Assembly (NCBI RefSeq): GCF_902825155.1
Contig: NZ_CADEAG010000006.1
Span: 62,001-126,000 of the forward strand
DNA: 64,000 nucleotides
Reading direction: 5' to 3'
Source of the DNA: Bartonella taylorii 8TBB
GTDB lineage: Bacteria > Pseudomonadota > Alphaproteobacteria > Rhizobiales > Rhizobiaceae
Shown: one piece after another, positions 21,615-31,510 of the stretch
How the letters are laid out: every line of letters begins with the position of its first letter
Position numbering within the stretch: position 1 is the first letter of the stretch
Position numbers and translations under genes: made by a program
Notes under the pieces: model-generated
Database searches by the model: none
What the model was told of the DNA's origin: nothing
The model's input: the letters and a program-made list of their open reading frames with translations, nothing else

Positions 21615-22358
21615 ATGATAAATGAATCGCGTACCACTATTGATCAGAGTGAAATTGATCACTTTTCGCGTATTGCTGCTGAATGGTGGAATCCACAAGG
21701 AAAATTTCGACCACTTCATCAATTCAATCCAACACGTCTTTCTTACATTAGAGAAAAAATCTGTTTAGAATTTCATCGTGATCCTCTTTCACTTATGCCC
21801 TTCAAAAATTTGAAAATTCTCGATATTGGTTGTGGAGGTGGTTTGTTATGCGAACCTATAGCACGCCTTGGCGCTACAGTTGTAGGAGCTGATGCGGCAC
21901 AAACGAATATCGAAGTCGCAAAAATCCACGCAACCCAAAATAACCTTTCAATTGATTACCGCACTACTACTGCAGAATCCTTAGCCAATGAAGGAGAGCA
22001 ATTCGATATCATCCTCAATATGGAAGTTGTTGAACATGTGGCTGATGTTAACCTCTTTATAGCAGCCACAGCAAAAATGCTCAAACCACAAGGATTGATG
22101 TTTGTCTCAACACTCAACCGCACATGGAAAGCATGGGGACTGGCTATTGTAGGTGCTGAATATGTTTTACGTTGGCTTCCAAAAGGAACCCACGATTATA
22201 AAAAGTTCCTAAAACCTCAGGAACTTAAAAACCTCTTATCAGAAAATGCTGTGACTGTCATTGATGAGATCGGTATTACTTATAATCCATTAAACGACAG
22301 CTGGAATCGCTCAAAAGATATGGATGTTAACTATCTGCTTCTTGCAAAAAAGTCTTAG
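21615..22358 (+). CDS. ubiG: ubiquinone biosynthesis O-methyltransferase UbiG
   Basis: Performs both O-methylations in ubiquinone synthesis. The 247-residue protein has the start [22 protein letters not shown], specific for UbiG, the SAM site [10 protein letters not shown] at residues 69-78, and MEVVEHVAD. The start ATG at 21615 follows AAAAGGAGAG with good spacing. It converges with the glutaredoxin gene, only 7 bases away at the stop codons, and diverges from lysC, as in many rhizobial genomes. With ispB it gives the window two steps of ubiquinone synthesis. Confidence 0.96.
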   Translation: MINESRTTIDQSEIDHFSRIAAEWWNPQGKFRPLHQFNPTRLSYIREKICLEFHRDPLSLMPFKNLKILDIGCGGGLLCEPIARLGATVVGADAAQTNIEVAKIHATQNNLSIDYRTTTAESLANEGEQFDIILNMEVVEHVADVNLFIAATAKMLKPQGLMFVSTLNRTWKAWGLAIVGAEYVLRWLPKGTHDYKKFLKPQELKNLLSENAVTVIDEIGITYNPLNDSWNRSKDMDVNYLLLAKKS

Positions 22359-22365
22359 GTGTAAT

Positions 22366-22629
22366 CTACAATTGCTGTACATCTTGCAACAAAGAATCAA
22401 GCTTTCCTTCATTTTCTAAAGCGTAAAGATCATCACAACCGCCGACATGATAATCACCTATAAAAATTTGCGGAAATGTATTGCGTCCATTCGCTCGTTG
22501 CACCATTTCTTGACGAAGAGAAGTTGATGCGTCAATATCTATGTATTTTACCCCTTTTTTATCAAGCAAATCACGTGCTTTCATACAGTAAGGGCAGTCA
22601 GGACGTGTATAAAGTTTTATCTCTTTCAT
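22366..22629 (-). CDS. grxC: glutaredoxin 3
   Basis: A small dithiol glutaredoxin of 87 residues that reduces disulfides with glutathione. Active site CPYC at residues 12-15, cis-proline motif TFPQIF and glutathione-binding GGCDDL near the end. I start at the ATG at 22629 because GGAGA lies 9 bases in front of it; the ATG at 22653 would add eight unrelated residues. It sits about 50 bases downstream of the ComF-type gene on the same strand, an order known in Rhizobiales. Glutathione itself would come from gshA at 26970-28343. Confidence 0.95.
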   Translation of the reverse strand: MKEIKLYTRPDCPYCMKARDLLDKKGVKYIDIDASTSLRQEMVQRANGRNTFPQIFIGDYHVGGCDDLYALENEGKLDSLLQDVQQL

Positions 22630-22677
22630 AGTATTATTCTCCAATGTTTTCAAAATAGTATCAACTTTAAAATCCCC

Positions 22678-23466
22678 TCAGGAATCAGGAAATATAGAAG
22701 CTTCTTTTAGTACACGCGAAAAAGTTAGCACATCAACCTGCCGCGCACCTGCACGTTTTAATGTTGCAGCTGCGGCTGTAACTGTCGCACCTGTTGTGAA
22801 AACATCATCAATCAACAAAATAGAACGTCCTTTTAGATATTTTTTAACTTTACGTGGCACCTCAAAAGCATTCAACACATTCAATTTTCGTTCCCTAGCA
22901 GATAAACTCACCTGCGGACGCGTATGCCGACAACGCACAAGCCAGCTGGGTTTAAAAATCTTTTTCTGCGCTACTGCAATATAACGAGCAAGCTCAGCAG
23001 ATTGATTATAACGTCTTTTAAAAAAACGACGAAAATGCAAAGGAACGGAAATAATAACATCACAATCATCAATAATTTCACGGCCAGCAAAAAGCATCCA
23101 ATTAGCCATAAAAGATGCCAGTTCTATATGATCACCATATTTCAATCGCGTTACCAGAACTTGCGCCACCCCTTTATGAACAATAGCCGAGCGAACACGT
23201 GAAAAAGGAAAAGAGTTTTGAAGAGCTTCACCACTGAGAAAACCATCCCCCATATCACAAACAAAAGGCGTTCCCATAACAGGACAATAAGGCTTTGTGA
23301 TAAATTGCAGACCTTTCCAACATTCAGAGCAAATCGTACCATAAGCAGAAACTCTTTGCTTACATCCAGGGCAAACAGGCGGATATAAAATTGTTAGCAA
23401 GCTCTCAATGAACTTACTCAATATATTCCCGCTATTTAAAGCCATTCCTTGAAAGCATAACATCAT
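22678..23466 (-). CDS. ComF-family phosphoribosyltransferase-like protein
   Basis: A 262-residue ComF/GntX-type protein. It has an N-terminal zinc-ribbon-like set of cysteines (Cys32, Cys35, Cys46, Cys49 in CPGCK and CSECW) and a C-terminal type I phosphoribosyltransferase domain with the PRPP loop ILLIDDVFTTGATV at residues 216-229. In naturally competent bacteria ComF acts in DNA uptake; in others the role is unclear. No other competence gene is near. The exact start (23466, 23463 or 23445) is open since no site has a clear ribosome-binding sequence. It diverges from the methyltransferase gene at 23641, an arrangement known from rhizobial genomes. Confidence 0.85.
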   Translation of the reverse strand: MMLCFQGMALNSGNILSKFIESLLTILYPPVCPGCKQRVSAYGTICSECWKGLQFITKPYCPVMGTPFVCDMGDGFLSGEALQNSFPFSRVRSAIVHKGVAQVLVTRLKYGDHIELASFMANWMLFAGREIIDDCDVIISVPLHFRRFFKRRYNQSAELARYIAVAQKKIFKPSWLVRCRHTRPQVSLSARERKLNVLNAFEVPRKVKKYLKGRSILLIDDVFTTGATVTAAAATLKRAGARQVDVLTFSRVLKEASIFPDS

Positions 23467-23640
23467 TAAATTCGGCTTTTATAGCTTCCCTGCACAAAAA
23501 AATTCTTTTGTATTTTTTAATTGTAATTCCTTTAAAAATTCTTACTCTCTGTGAATTTGCTTTTCTTTCACACCATAAACGCGCAAAAATGAACCTTCTC
23601 AAAATATAACTATATTACAGATCGAAAGACCTTAATTGAT

Positions 23641-24525
23641 ATGTCACATCCTCTAATTTTTGATCATGACCGCATTGAACAATACCGCAAACGTGCTTTT
23701 CAAAAAGCAAAAGAGGGATATGATTTCTTACTGTCTCATATGGCCGAAGATCTTTATAAACGTCTCAGTACTGTTGATCGTCTCTTTACATTAGCTCTAG
23801 ATTTACACAGTCATACAGATCTTGCCGCGCAAGTTTTAATGAAATCTGGAAAAGTCCATTCCATAGAACGCGTCGAAACCAATATACTTTATCGAAGCCA
23901 TGATAAAAAATTTCATTTACGACATCGAGAACTTCTTGATTTTCCTCAAAATTATTGTGACCTTATCGTTTCACTTCTTTCATTACAATTGACCAATGAT
24001 ACCCCTGGTGTTTTGAGTCAGATAAAAAATATCCTTAAACCAGATGGCTTATTTTTGGCTGTTATGGCTGGGGCTGGTACGCTAGTAGAATTACGCGAAT
24101 GCCTCCTACAAGCTGAAATTGAAATCTATGGCGGAGCAAGCCCTAGAATCTATCCTTTTGCTAACATTCGTGATGTAGGTGCTCTTTTACAGCGTGTTGG
24201 TTTTGCTTTGCCTGTAGCAGATATTGAAGATATCACAATACGCTACAATACAATGTTTGATCTTATGCATGACCTTAAAGCTATGGGTATGCAAAATGCA
24301 CTCATCAATCGTTCACGACGCCCTGTATCCAAGCGCTTTTTTCTTCGCGCGGCTGAAATCTATGCACAACGATTTAGCGATCCTGATGGCCGCATTCGCG
24401 CATGTTTTTCTTTCATCTGGCTCTCAGGTTGGGCTCCTCACCCAAATCAGCAAAAGCCTCTACAACCGGGCTCTGCGCAAATATCTCTTGCAGATGTTTT
24501 AGCAAAACAGCCGAAAGAACCATAG
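23641..24525 (+). CDS. SAM-dependent methyltransferase (NDUFAF5/BioC-like)
   Basis: A 294-residue class I methyltransferase-like protein. It begins HPLIFDHDRIEQYRKRAFQKA, typical of the alphaproteobacterial group related to the mitochondrial complex I assembly factor NDUFAF5. The middle has the family's DLIVSLLSLQLTND strand and LKPDGLFLAVMAG. The usual SAM loop with DLGCG is replaced by ALDLHSHTDLA, so activity as a methyltransferase is not certain. NDUFAF5 hydroxylates an arginine of complex I rather than methylating it. The function here is inferred from family only. It converges on the cystine-type symporter gene, 14 bases away. Confidence 0.75.
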   Translation: MSHPLIFDHDRIEQYRKRAFQKAKEGYDFLLSHMAEDLYKRLSTVDRLFTLALDLHSHTDLAAQVLMKSGKVHSIERVETNILYRSHDKKFHLRHRELLDFPQNYCDLIVSLLSLQLTNDTPGVLSQIKNILKPDGLFLAVMAGAGTLVELRECLLQAEIEIYGGASPRIYPFANIRDVGALLQRVGFALPVADIEDITIRYNTMFDLMHDLKAMGMQNALINRSRRPVSKRFFLRAAEIYAQRFSDPDGRIRACFSFIWLSGWAPHPNQQKPLQPGSAQISLADVLAKQPKEP

Positions 24526-24539
24526 ACACAACATGCAAA

Positions 24540-25895
24540 TTATTTTTCAAAGATGCTTTTATCTGTTGTCCGTAACATCTGACTGGTTATAGTTCCAGCC
24601 AGCATTGAATCGCTTACATTTAGAGCTGTACGCCCCATATCAATCAAAGGCTCGATAGACATGAGTACAGCAACTAAAGAAACAGGAAGCCCCATAATTG
24701 GCAACACAATCAGTGCAGCGAAAATAGCACCACCCCCAACACCAGCAACACCAATAGAACTTAACGTTACAACACCAACAAGGGTAGCAATCCAAGTAGG
24801 ATCTAGGGGATTAATCCCCACCGATGGTGCTATCATGGTCGCAAGCATTGCTGGATAAAGGCCAGCACAACCATTTTGTCCAATCGTTGCTCCAAAAGAG
24901 GCTGCAAAACTCGCAATTGATTGCGGTACACCAATCCATTGTGTTTGAGCCTCAATGTTCAAGGGAATACTTGCAGCACTTGAACGACTGCTAAAAGCAA
25001 ATGTTAAAACCGGCAAAACCTTTTTGAAAAAACGGAAGGGATTAATTCCTGATATACCGAGCAACACACCATGAATTATAAACATAAGGATAATACCAAC
25101 ATAGGAAGCGATGATAAAAACCAATAAATTTAAAATATCTGTAACATGCGAGGTTGCTCCTACTTTCGTCATAAGTGCATAAATACCGTAAGGAGTCAAA
25201 GCAATCACAATACGGACTAACCGCATAATCCAAGATTGTGCCACTTGAATAAATAAAAGTGCTTTTTCCCCTTTTTCTGGATCATCTTTCTTTAAAAGAA
25301 GAACTGCAGCTCCTAAAAAGGATGCAAAAATAACAACACTGATAATTGATGTACGCTTGGCTCCAGTTAACTCAGCAAATGGATTTTTAGGAATCAAGGA
25401 TAAAATCATTTTTGGGATACTCATATCTCCAAGTTGAGAAATACGATCCCCGAGAATAGTAGAAACATTTTGCCCTTCATGTACCAAACCATTCGCCGTT
25501 AATTCAAAAACATTAACGACCAAAACACCAACCAACGCTGAAAGAGCAGTTGTAAAGAGCAATATTGAAATTGTCATTATACTCATTTTACCAACAGCAT
25601 AAATAGAATGCAAATGAGCAACCGCTGAGACTATAGAGACAAAAACCAATGGCATAACAATCATTTGTAGTAGTAAAATATAGCCATTACCAACAATGTT
25701 AAACCATTCAACGGATTTCAACAAAGTGGCCTCACCTTCTCCATAAATAACTTGTAAAATACTTCCAAAGATCAAGCCAAGGATAAGTCCTAGCATAACA
25801 CGCAATGAGAGGCTCCATTTCATCCTCTTACTTTGAGCAAGCCATAACAAAAAAATAACAAATAGAAATAAATTGATGAAAAAATTAAATGTCAT
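24540..25895 (-). CDS. L-cystine-type sodium:dicarboxylate symporter family (TcyP-like)
   Basis: A 451-residue member of the dicarboxylate/amino acid:cation symporter family. It has eight or more membrane segments, the segment [20 protein letters not shown] typical of the family, and the serine-rich reentrant loop [20 protein letters not shown], followed by [18 protein letters not shown]. These details match the TcyP/YhcL group that takes up L-cystine, rather than the glutamate or C4-dicarboxylate groups. Cystine uptake would feed the gshA route encoded next to it, though the two genes are not in one operon (about 1 kb of decayed DNA separates them). Substrate is inferred from similarity. Confidence 0.82.
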   Translation of the reverse strand: MTFNFFINLFLFVIFLLWLAQSKRMKWSLSLRVMLGLILGLIFGSILQVIYGEGEATLLKSVEWFNIVGNGYILLLQMIVMPLVFVSIVSAVAHLHSIYAVGKMSIMTISILLFTTALSALVGVLVVNVFELTANGLVHEGQNVSTILGDRISQLGDMSIPKMILSLIPKNPFAELTGAKRTSIISVVIFASFLGAAVLLLKKDDPEKGEKALLFIQVAQSWIMRLVRIVIALTPYGIYALMTKVGATSHVTDILNLLVFIIASYVGIILMFIIHGVLLGISGINPFRFFKKVLPVLTFAFSSRSSAASIPLNIEAQTQWIGVPQSIASFAASFGATIGQNGCAGLYPAMLATMIAPSVGINPLDPTWIATLVGVVTLSSIGVAGVGGGAIFAALIVLPIMGLPVSLVAVLMSIEPLIDMGRTALNVSDSMLAGTITSQMLRTTDKSIFEK

Positions 25896-26248
25896 TGTTT
25901 ATGCCTACTCTTGTTATATTTGATATTAAATAAGATGATGCGTAATAACTGGCAATAAAATATAAAACTTACGAATTTTTTACAAAATCATTATTTTTAA
26001 TTTATCGGTTAGAAAAGGATTTTTTATCTACTAATAACTGTTTAAAGAAGATAAAAAATTAAATGAAATTATTTTCCTATTATTGATAAATTTTTTTAAC
26101 AGAGTAAACAGTGCTTATTGCGTCTTAAGGCTAAGAGAACAATTTCTATATATCTTATCACATGAATAGTGTTATTCCTGCTATGTAAAACGATACGCTC
26201 TTCAGTAACAATAAATGAATGCCCAAACAATTCTATGGATTATGTTTC

Positions 26249-26433
26249 TTAACACTCAGATATCAAACCATCCTTGCCAATTTTATTGGCGAAAGTTTCA
26301 GCAGCTTTCATCGATATCTGTTTTAAATATGTATCGGTTTGCTGAAAATAGCCTTTATACTTTCTTTCCTAGCTTCTAGTGGAAGCCTCTTTTCTGTTCT
26401 TTGAAACATCTGTTGTGAATTCTCTGCAGTCAT
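26249..26433 (-). pseudogene. small frameshifted gene of unknown function
   Basis: An ATG at 26433 follows AGAAGGA by 7 bases, a good ribosome site. The frame reads MTAENSQQMFQRTEKRLPLE and onward for about 25 residues, then enters a stop. One base must be missing near 26350, because the next frame continues smoothly as KGYFQQTDTYLKQISMKAAE, then TFANKIGKDGLISEC and a stop at 26249. The length, 185 bases, is one short of 62 codons. The composition is that of a real small soluble protein of about 61 residues. I do not recognise the family. Confidence 0.5.
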
Positions 26434-26605
26434 AAAATATTCCTTCTAAACATAAACGTGAAGATTTTTAGATTCATAATCTCATGTTGACATACAATAG
26501 GATACATACTCTACAATCTCTGCAGATTAATTAAGCGTCATCAATACATAAAAATAGTTGTATCCAAAAAATTTTTTATTAAAACAAGAAGCTAAATTTC
26601 CTATA

Positions 26606-26782
26606 ATGCACAGTGTAATATTTATATTTTTATTTTCTATCTTATTATTATTTGGAAATACTAAGCCGAACAATCTAAACCAGTAAAATGAATTTTATAA
26701 AACCTATCTAAATAAAAACTATAAAGAAACAGAGTACCGCGAAAAGATAGAAATCGCAAAAGAAAATACAATTCTAGATTGA
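26606..26782 (+). pseudogene. small membrane-anchored protein with an in-frame stop
   Basis: From the ATG at 26606 the frame reads MHSVIFIFLFSILLLFGNTK, a hydrophobic anchor or signal sequence, then a TAA at 26684-26686. The same frame then stays open as NEFYKTYLNKNYKETEYREK and IEIAKENTILD to a TGA at 26780-26782. In all, 59 codons with one internal stop. The lysine/glutamate-rich tail looks like real coding sequence. No good ribosome site is seen in front. Function unknown; a phage or plasmid entry-exclusion-like or small lipoprotein-like origin is possible but not shown. Confidence 0.4.
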
Positions 26783-26969
26783 TACAGTATCACTATAGTT
26801 CTGATCTGTTACTTGTATAAGTAAAGATGACAATGCCCAATAGAATTCATTACACCCTTTATGAATAACACTGGGGGATGCAATGTCTCTTTTAAAAAAA
26901 GTCCGTGAATGAGCAACACAAATATACACTTCTCCAAAAGTACAAAGCGTTTTTCTTTTTTCCCAAAAT

Positions 26970-28343
26970 TTAATAGGCGCATTCTAAAAATAGAGGTTCC
27001 ACAGTTCCATCCCAAATAGAATGATAAAGGGACAAAAATTTATCAGCGTCTGTTTGACCCATTGTGATCACCTCTTCTAGGGAATCCAGAAAATTTGTCT
27101 CATCAAAACCATCAGCATCATATTTCCAGCGATTTTTTAAGCCTTTGCGTGAAATAGTAACAGCTTGACGAGCTATTTCTAAAATTATGGTTTGACGAAA
27201 AGGTGTCCTTAATCCTTCTTTAGGAACACGTTTGCGCATATCTAAAACTTCTTCAAAACACCAATCTTTTGTCAAAGCTTCTGCTTCATTAAGGGCTTCA
27301 CTATCATAAAGAAGCCCAACCCAAAAAGCCGACAACGCGCATATACGCTTCCAAGAACCGCAATCAGCACCTCTCATTTCCAAAAATCGTTTTAAGCGCA
27401 CTTCGGGAAACAAAGTGGATAGATGATTAATCCAATCTCCCATATTAGGCATTGAATTTGCAATCTTATCTCTTAATGCTCCATTCATAAACTGACGAAA
27501 AGTTATATTTGTACAATCATAATAACGACCGTCGCGCACAACGAAATACATTGGTACATCAAGTGCCCATTCAACGTAATCAGCAAAACCAAAATGCTCA
27601 GAAAATACAAAGGGAAGAACTCCAGACCTCTGATTATCAGTGTCACACCAAATTTCAGAGCGCCAAGATAAAAAGCCATTCGGACTGCCTTCCGTAAAAG
27701 GTGAACTGGCAAATAATGCTGTCGCAATGGACTGTAACTTCATTGATACTTGCATTTTTCGCCGCATATCAGTTTCAGATGAAAAATCAAGATTAACCTG
27801 AACAGTCGATGTGCGATACATCATATCAAGACCACTGTGACCAACTTTGGGCATATAATCGGCCATAATCTGATAACGTGACTTAGGCATGCGGGGAGTT
27901 TCCGCCAAAGTCCACTTTGGACTAGCACCCATACCGAGAAAACCAATCCCCAATGGCCCTGAAATCTTCTTGAGAAGTGCTAAATGTTCCATAACCTCAG
28001 AATAAGTATGACAAATCGTTTTCAGCGGTGCACCAGACAATTCAAATTGTCCTCCAGGTTCCAAAGAAATAGCACCTTGATCAACTGATCCAACAAGGCC
28101 AATAATATTCCCTTCATCTAGAATAGGCTTCCATCCTAAAGCTTCTTGCATTCCCTCTAGAAGTGCACGAATTCCCCTTGACCCTTCATAGGGGACAGGA
28201 CGAAAACCATCTCTATAGAAGGGAAACTTTTCATGTTCTGTACCAATACGCCAATCATTTTTTGCCTTACACCCCCCTTGGAAATAACTAACCAAGGAAT
28301 CTAAGTTATAAATTTCACTTTCATCAGTTATATCAAGCGCCAT
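26970..28343 (-). CDS. gshA: glutamate-cysteine ligase (plant/alphaproteobacterial type)
   Basis: Makes gamma-glutamylcysteine, the first step in glutathione synthesis. The 457-residue protein belongs to the plant-type group and not the E. coli type. Recognisable segments are RIGTEHEKFPF (residues 32-42 region, substrate and metal site), SLEPGGQFELSG, and MMYRTSTVQVNLDFSSE, all conserved in plant and alphaproteobacterial GshA. The ATG at 28343 is used; the gene is followed by a decayed region. It lies 70 bases downstream of rsmE on the same strand. The rsmE-gshA pair is common in Rhizobiales. gshB is not in the window. Confidence 0.93.
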   Translation of the reverse strand: MALDITDESEIYNLDSLVSYFQGGCKAKNDWRIGTEHEKFPFYRDGFRPVPYEGSRGIRALLEGMQEALGWKPILDEGNIIGLVGSVDQGAISLEPGGQFELSGAPLKTICHTYSEVMEHLALLKKISGPLGIGFLGMGASPKWTLAETPRMPKSRYQIMADYMPKVGHSGLDMMYRTSTVQVNLDFSSETDMRRKMQVSMKLQSIATALFASSPFTEGSPNGFLSWRSEIWCDTDNQRSGVLPFVFSEHFGFADYVEWALDVPMYFVVRDGRYYDCTNITFRQFMNGALRDKIANSMPNMGDWINHLSTLFPEVRLKRFLEMRGADCGSWKRICALSAFWVGLLYDSEALNEAEALTKDWCFEEVLDMRKRVPKEGLRTPFRQTIILEIARQAVTISRKGLKNRWKYDADGFDETNFLDSLEEVITMGQTDADKFLSLYHSIWDGTVEPLFLECAY

Positions 28344-28411
28344 AACTTATTGTATCCTATTATCAGTTCTATCATTTTTAATGAATTGTTTAGAATAATT
28401 TTACAAACTTC

Positions 28412-29155
28412 TCAATTAATTGACCAATCCCCCACGGTAACATTAAGAAGAGCAAAAGCAGCAACAGCTGCAGTATCGGCGCGTAAAATACGCGGTCCCA
28501 AAGATATCGGAATTACAAAAGGGTGCTTTTTTAAAAAGTTCCGCTCTTCTTCACTAAACCCACCTTCTGGTCCAATAAGGACACCAGATGTTGTAATTTC
28601 ATAACTTTTTAAAAGATGTAGTGGATTATGCGATTTATGCGCTTCATCACAAAAGAACAAAGGTCGTGTCTTATCCCAACGTGCTAAAAGTTCTGCTATC
28701 GAGACAGAAGGGACACATTTAGGCAAAGATAAAATGCCACACTGTTCAGAAGCCTCAATAACATTAGCCTCTATACGTGCCATATTGATACGCGTAACCT
28801 GTGTGTGATGCGTTATAACAGGCTGCAAAATCGATACCCCCATTTCAACAGCTTTCTGCACCATATAATCCAAACGCGCATTTTTGAGCGGAGCAAAGCA
28901 GTAAATGAGATTCGAATGCGTCGTTTGCAATCTTTCTTGCTGGATAAGCTGAACTACAACAAATTTTTTCTTAATGGTGATGAGTTTAGCAAGCCACTCA
29001 CCATCCTGTCCATTAAAAAGTAAAATTTCGGCTCCTACTTGCATCCGCAAAACACGTATAAGATAAGAAGCTTGTGCTCCTTCTATCTTGATTTCTTTAT
29101 TCAAAAAAAGAGGCTGCCGGATAAATAATCTTTTAAGTTTATAATTTATGCGCAT
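28412..29155 (-). CDS. rsmE: 16S rRNA (uracil-1498-N3)-methyltransferase RsmE
   Basis: A SPOUT-class methyltransferase that methylates U1498 in the 30S decoding centre. The 247-residue protein has an N-terminal PUA-like domain (EGAQASYLIRVLRMQVGAEILLFNG) and the C-terminal trefoil-knot segments GVLIGPEGGFSEEE and ISLGPRILRADTAA, the SAM-binding part. I chose the ATG at 29155 since the protein then begins MRINYKLKRLFI, matching the start of rhizobial RsmE. The longer frame begins with a TTG at 29170. No strong ribosome site is seen for either. It precedes gshA on the same strand. Confidence 0.92.
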   Translation of the reverse strand: MRINYKLKRLFIRQPLFLNKEIKIEGAQASYLIRVLRMQVGAEILLFNGQDGEWLAKLITIKKKFVVVQLIQQERLQTTHSNLIYCFAPLKNARLDYMVQKAVEMGVSILQPVITHHTQVTRINMARIEANVIEASEQCGILSLPKCVPSVSIAELLARWDKTRPLFFCDEAHKSHNPLHLLKSYEITTSGVLIGPEGGFSEEERNFLKKHPFVIPISLGPRILRADTAAVAAFALLNVTVGDWSIN

Positions 29156-29392
29156 AAAAAGTCGTATCAAAACTAACTGTAATTATCGAAAAAATGGAGA
29201 GAGATATATAACAAAAAGAAAAAAATATATCTATAGAACTATAATAAGAGAAAGAATTATAGAGTTTTTTTAGCTTTATGAGATAATAGTGGAACAAATG
29301 GATCGCTAAGTGATTCTTCTTTCACACAATTTTATAAACACACACTATTCACCATTGCAGTCAATCATTGATCGCATGATTTGAGGAAAAAT

Positions 29393-29536
29393 ATGTCTGC
29401 TAAAAAAGCCACAATTATTACTATTTCTGCCCTCTTAGCTTTTATTCTGATTACTGTAGGAATTGGCTCTGTTGGAGCGGATGGGAAGCATACAATTGCC
29501 ACAGATGGCTATGGTATTTCTTCTGAGATTCAATAA
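29393..29536 (+). CDS. small membrane protein (47 residues)
   Basis: A short frame of 47 codons. The ATG at 29393 has GAGGA with about 5 bases of spacing, one of the better ribosome sites in the window. The protein has a lysine at positions 4-5, a hydrophobic stretch of about 20 residues (ATIITISALLAFILITVGIG, residues 6-25), then a short polar tail with GADGKHTIATDGYG. It could be a single-pass inner-membrane protein or carry a signal anchor. I do not know a family. It lies alone in the gap between rsmE and the AsmA-like gene, divergent from rsmE. Confidence 0.6.
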   Translation: MSAKKATIITISALLAFILITVGIGSVGADGKHTIATDGYGISSEIQ

Positions 29537-29629
29537 GCACCGGTTGGCTTATCTCTAAAATTTTATAACAACACAATATTTTCTAGTAACTTTCTACAAT
29601 TCCTACCAATGCTAAATGAAAAACAGTCA

Positions 29630-31510
29630 TCAATCTGCATTAATATCTTTTTTAACCAAAAAATTGCCGCGACCTTGTTCTGTAGAGCTAAGAGAAAAGG
29701 TAAGAGGCCTTACAAGGCTATTAGCGAGACATTGTACATCTCTACATAAAGTTTCTGAGCTATGGCTTTTTCGTAATTGTGCCTGTAATGTAAACTCATT
29801 TTTCTGGTCTTTCATGATAGCAGACGCAATTATTCCCCAAACGGATAGCCTCCAATCCTCCGTACGCATTAATGATTCTGTTATCCTTATCGTACCATCT
29901 GAAAAGCTTGTTTGAATATCCCAGAGATCAAAAGCTGTTGAAAGGGCATCGTGATCCGTTAAAAAAAATTGTTCACTTTTTGAAAGTTTTGTCTGTAAAT
30001 CATTCAAATCATATCCTAATAGACGACCAGAAGACATACTCAGCGCCAATTCTCCCTGCATTTTCGTAAAGATTTCTGACCAAGACCTAGCAAGCGTTTG
30101 TACCGTCATGGTAAAATTCGCTTTGCTTTGTGCAAATGGGATAATTCCCAGAATCTCTGAAACAGCCTGCATATCAACGGAGGTACCTGAAACACGTCCC
30201 TCAAGTCGTACTTTCTGACCAGCTGTTGCAACTTCGATATTGCTTTGGAGTGATCCACCAAAAATATTTGCATGTCCAAGATCAAAAATGCCATGCCCAT
30301 TTTTTATTTGTATCGCAGCAGCTAAATTTGTGAGCGCGACATTACCTACTTTTGCTTGTGGCGCTGAAAGCCGTACATCCACCCCAATACGATCAAAAAT
30401 TTCCATAGCTAAGAATGGCTTCTTTTCCTTAACTGAAGAAAACACTGATCCTAAGAGGTTAAAATCTAGGTTATCGAATGCTAAAGAACCCATTATAATT
30501 GGTACAGCATCCTGAAAATCAAGTTCTAACCCTCCACGCGCATTTGCTGTACCTATCGTAAATGTAACGTTATTCATTTGAATATGCATTGGCTGCGCTA
30601 AAAAACGAGACTCCCATACAATAGGAGTTTTTAATCTATATCCCCAAAACTGGTTACCTCCAATCCAAGCCAATGTCTGATTCCAACCCGGAGAACGCAT
30701 CGATACCCTTCCGTCAAAAACATAATATTCAGATAATCGTGCCTGCCCTATAAAGGTTATACCACCACGCACAGAATTGAGACTGACCTTCATTTGGCTT
30801 TTCCCTCCTGCTAAAAGCAGCAACGCTTGATCGGCATCAATTGATAATTTTGTCAACTCTCCACGCCAACGAGCATCTGCACGAAACTGCACTTCTTGGG
30901 TCGATTCGGGCCAATCTAAAGTCGCATTTAATCCCGTTATTTTTTCTGGCAGACCGGAAATACTATCATGATACACAAGTATACCATTTTCGATCACAAT
31001 CCGCCCGAAGGGTTGCTTTAAAAGGTGCTCTATATCTGACTGATCAGGATTATGTTTAATTATTTCACGAGCATTGCGTATTGCTAATCCTAATGCTCCT
31101 TGTGACCGTGAAAATCTATCAAAAAAATCTGCTACTGTTTTAACGGGCTTTTCCATAACAAATTGCGGTTGCACAATTCGTGTCTCTAAAAAAGAAATAT
31201 GACCCCAAAGAAGATCCATCAAAGAAAGATCAACTTCTATTGATTCAGCTTCCATTAACGGTACAGCATTATTCATTTTTGATGTTAAAGTAACACCGGA
31301 AAGATATGCTTTGGGGTAAGGAAAAAGATTCAACCGCGGTGGATCACGCAATTGCACATTATAGCCCGTCCACGCACTCAAATCCTGTGCTAAACGAATA
31401 CGTATTGTATCTGTAGACACAAGATAAGGTAAAATGAGAATACCAAATCCAAACAGAACAATAATTGTAATGAAAATTTGTCTCAAAAATTTTATTATTC
31501 TGGCGTGCAC
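29630..31510 (-). CDS. AsmA family protein
   Basis: A 626-residue inner-membrane protein with one N-terminal anchor (FITIIVLFGFGILILPYLV, residues 13-31) and a long periplasmic beta-rich part. The AsmA signature at the start, VSTDTIRIRLAQDLSAWTGYNV and LFPYPKAYLSGVTL, is clear. The C-terminal region contains the family's QGELALSMSSGRLLGYDL pattern. AsmA-like proteins are thought to form grooves that carry phospholipids to the outer membrane. It stands alone and is divergent from folD. Its end is about 90 bp from the small membrane protein gene. Confidence 0.87.
   Translation of the reverse strand: MHARIIKFLRQIFITIIVLFGFGILILPYLVSTDTIRIRLAQDLSAWTGYNVQLRDPPRLNLFPYPKAYLSGVTLTSKMNNAVPLMEAESIEVDLSLMDLLWGHISFLETRIVQPQFVMEKPVKTVADFFDRFSRSQGALGLAIRNAREIIKHNPDQSDIEHLLKQPFGRIVIENGILVYHDSISGLPEKITGLNATLDWPESTQEVQFRADARWRGELTKLSIDADQALLLLAGGKSQMKVSLNSVRGGITFIGQARLSEYYVFDGRVSMRSPGWNQTLAWIGGNQFWGYRLKTPIVWESRFLAQPMHIQMNNVTFTIGTANARGGLELDFQDAVPIIMGSLAFDNLDFNLLGSVFSSVKEKKPFLAMEIFDRIGVDVRLSAPQAKVGNVALTNLAAAIQIKNGHGIFDLGHANIFGGSLQSNIEVATAGQKVRLEGRVSGTSVDMQAVSEILGIIPFAQSKANFTMTVQTLARSWSEIFTKMQGELALSMSSGRLLGYDLNDLQTKLSKSEQFFLTDHDALSTAFDLWDIQTSFSDGTIRITESLMRTEDWRLSVWGIIASAIMKDQKNEFTLQAQLRKSHSSETLCRDVQCLANSLVRPLTFSLSSTEQGRGNFLVKKDINAD

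Larger units (their letters stand above)
25896..26969. other. about 1.07-kb decayed intergenic region with two small broken genes
   Basis: The stretch between the cystine-type symporter and gshA has no intact gene of normal size. Two small broken reading frames stand out: one on minus at 26249-26433 and one on plus at 26606-26782 (separate entries). The rest is AT-rich with many stops. The symporter promoter should lie near 25900-26000. Confidence 0.55.
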
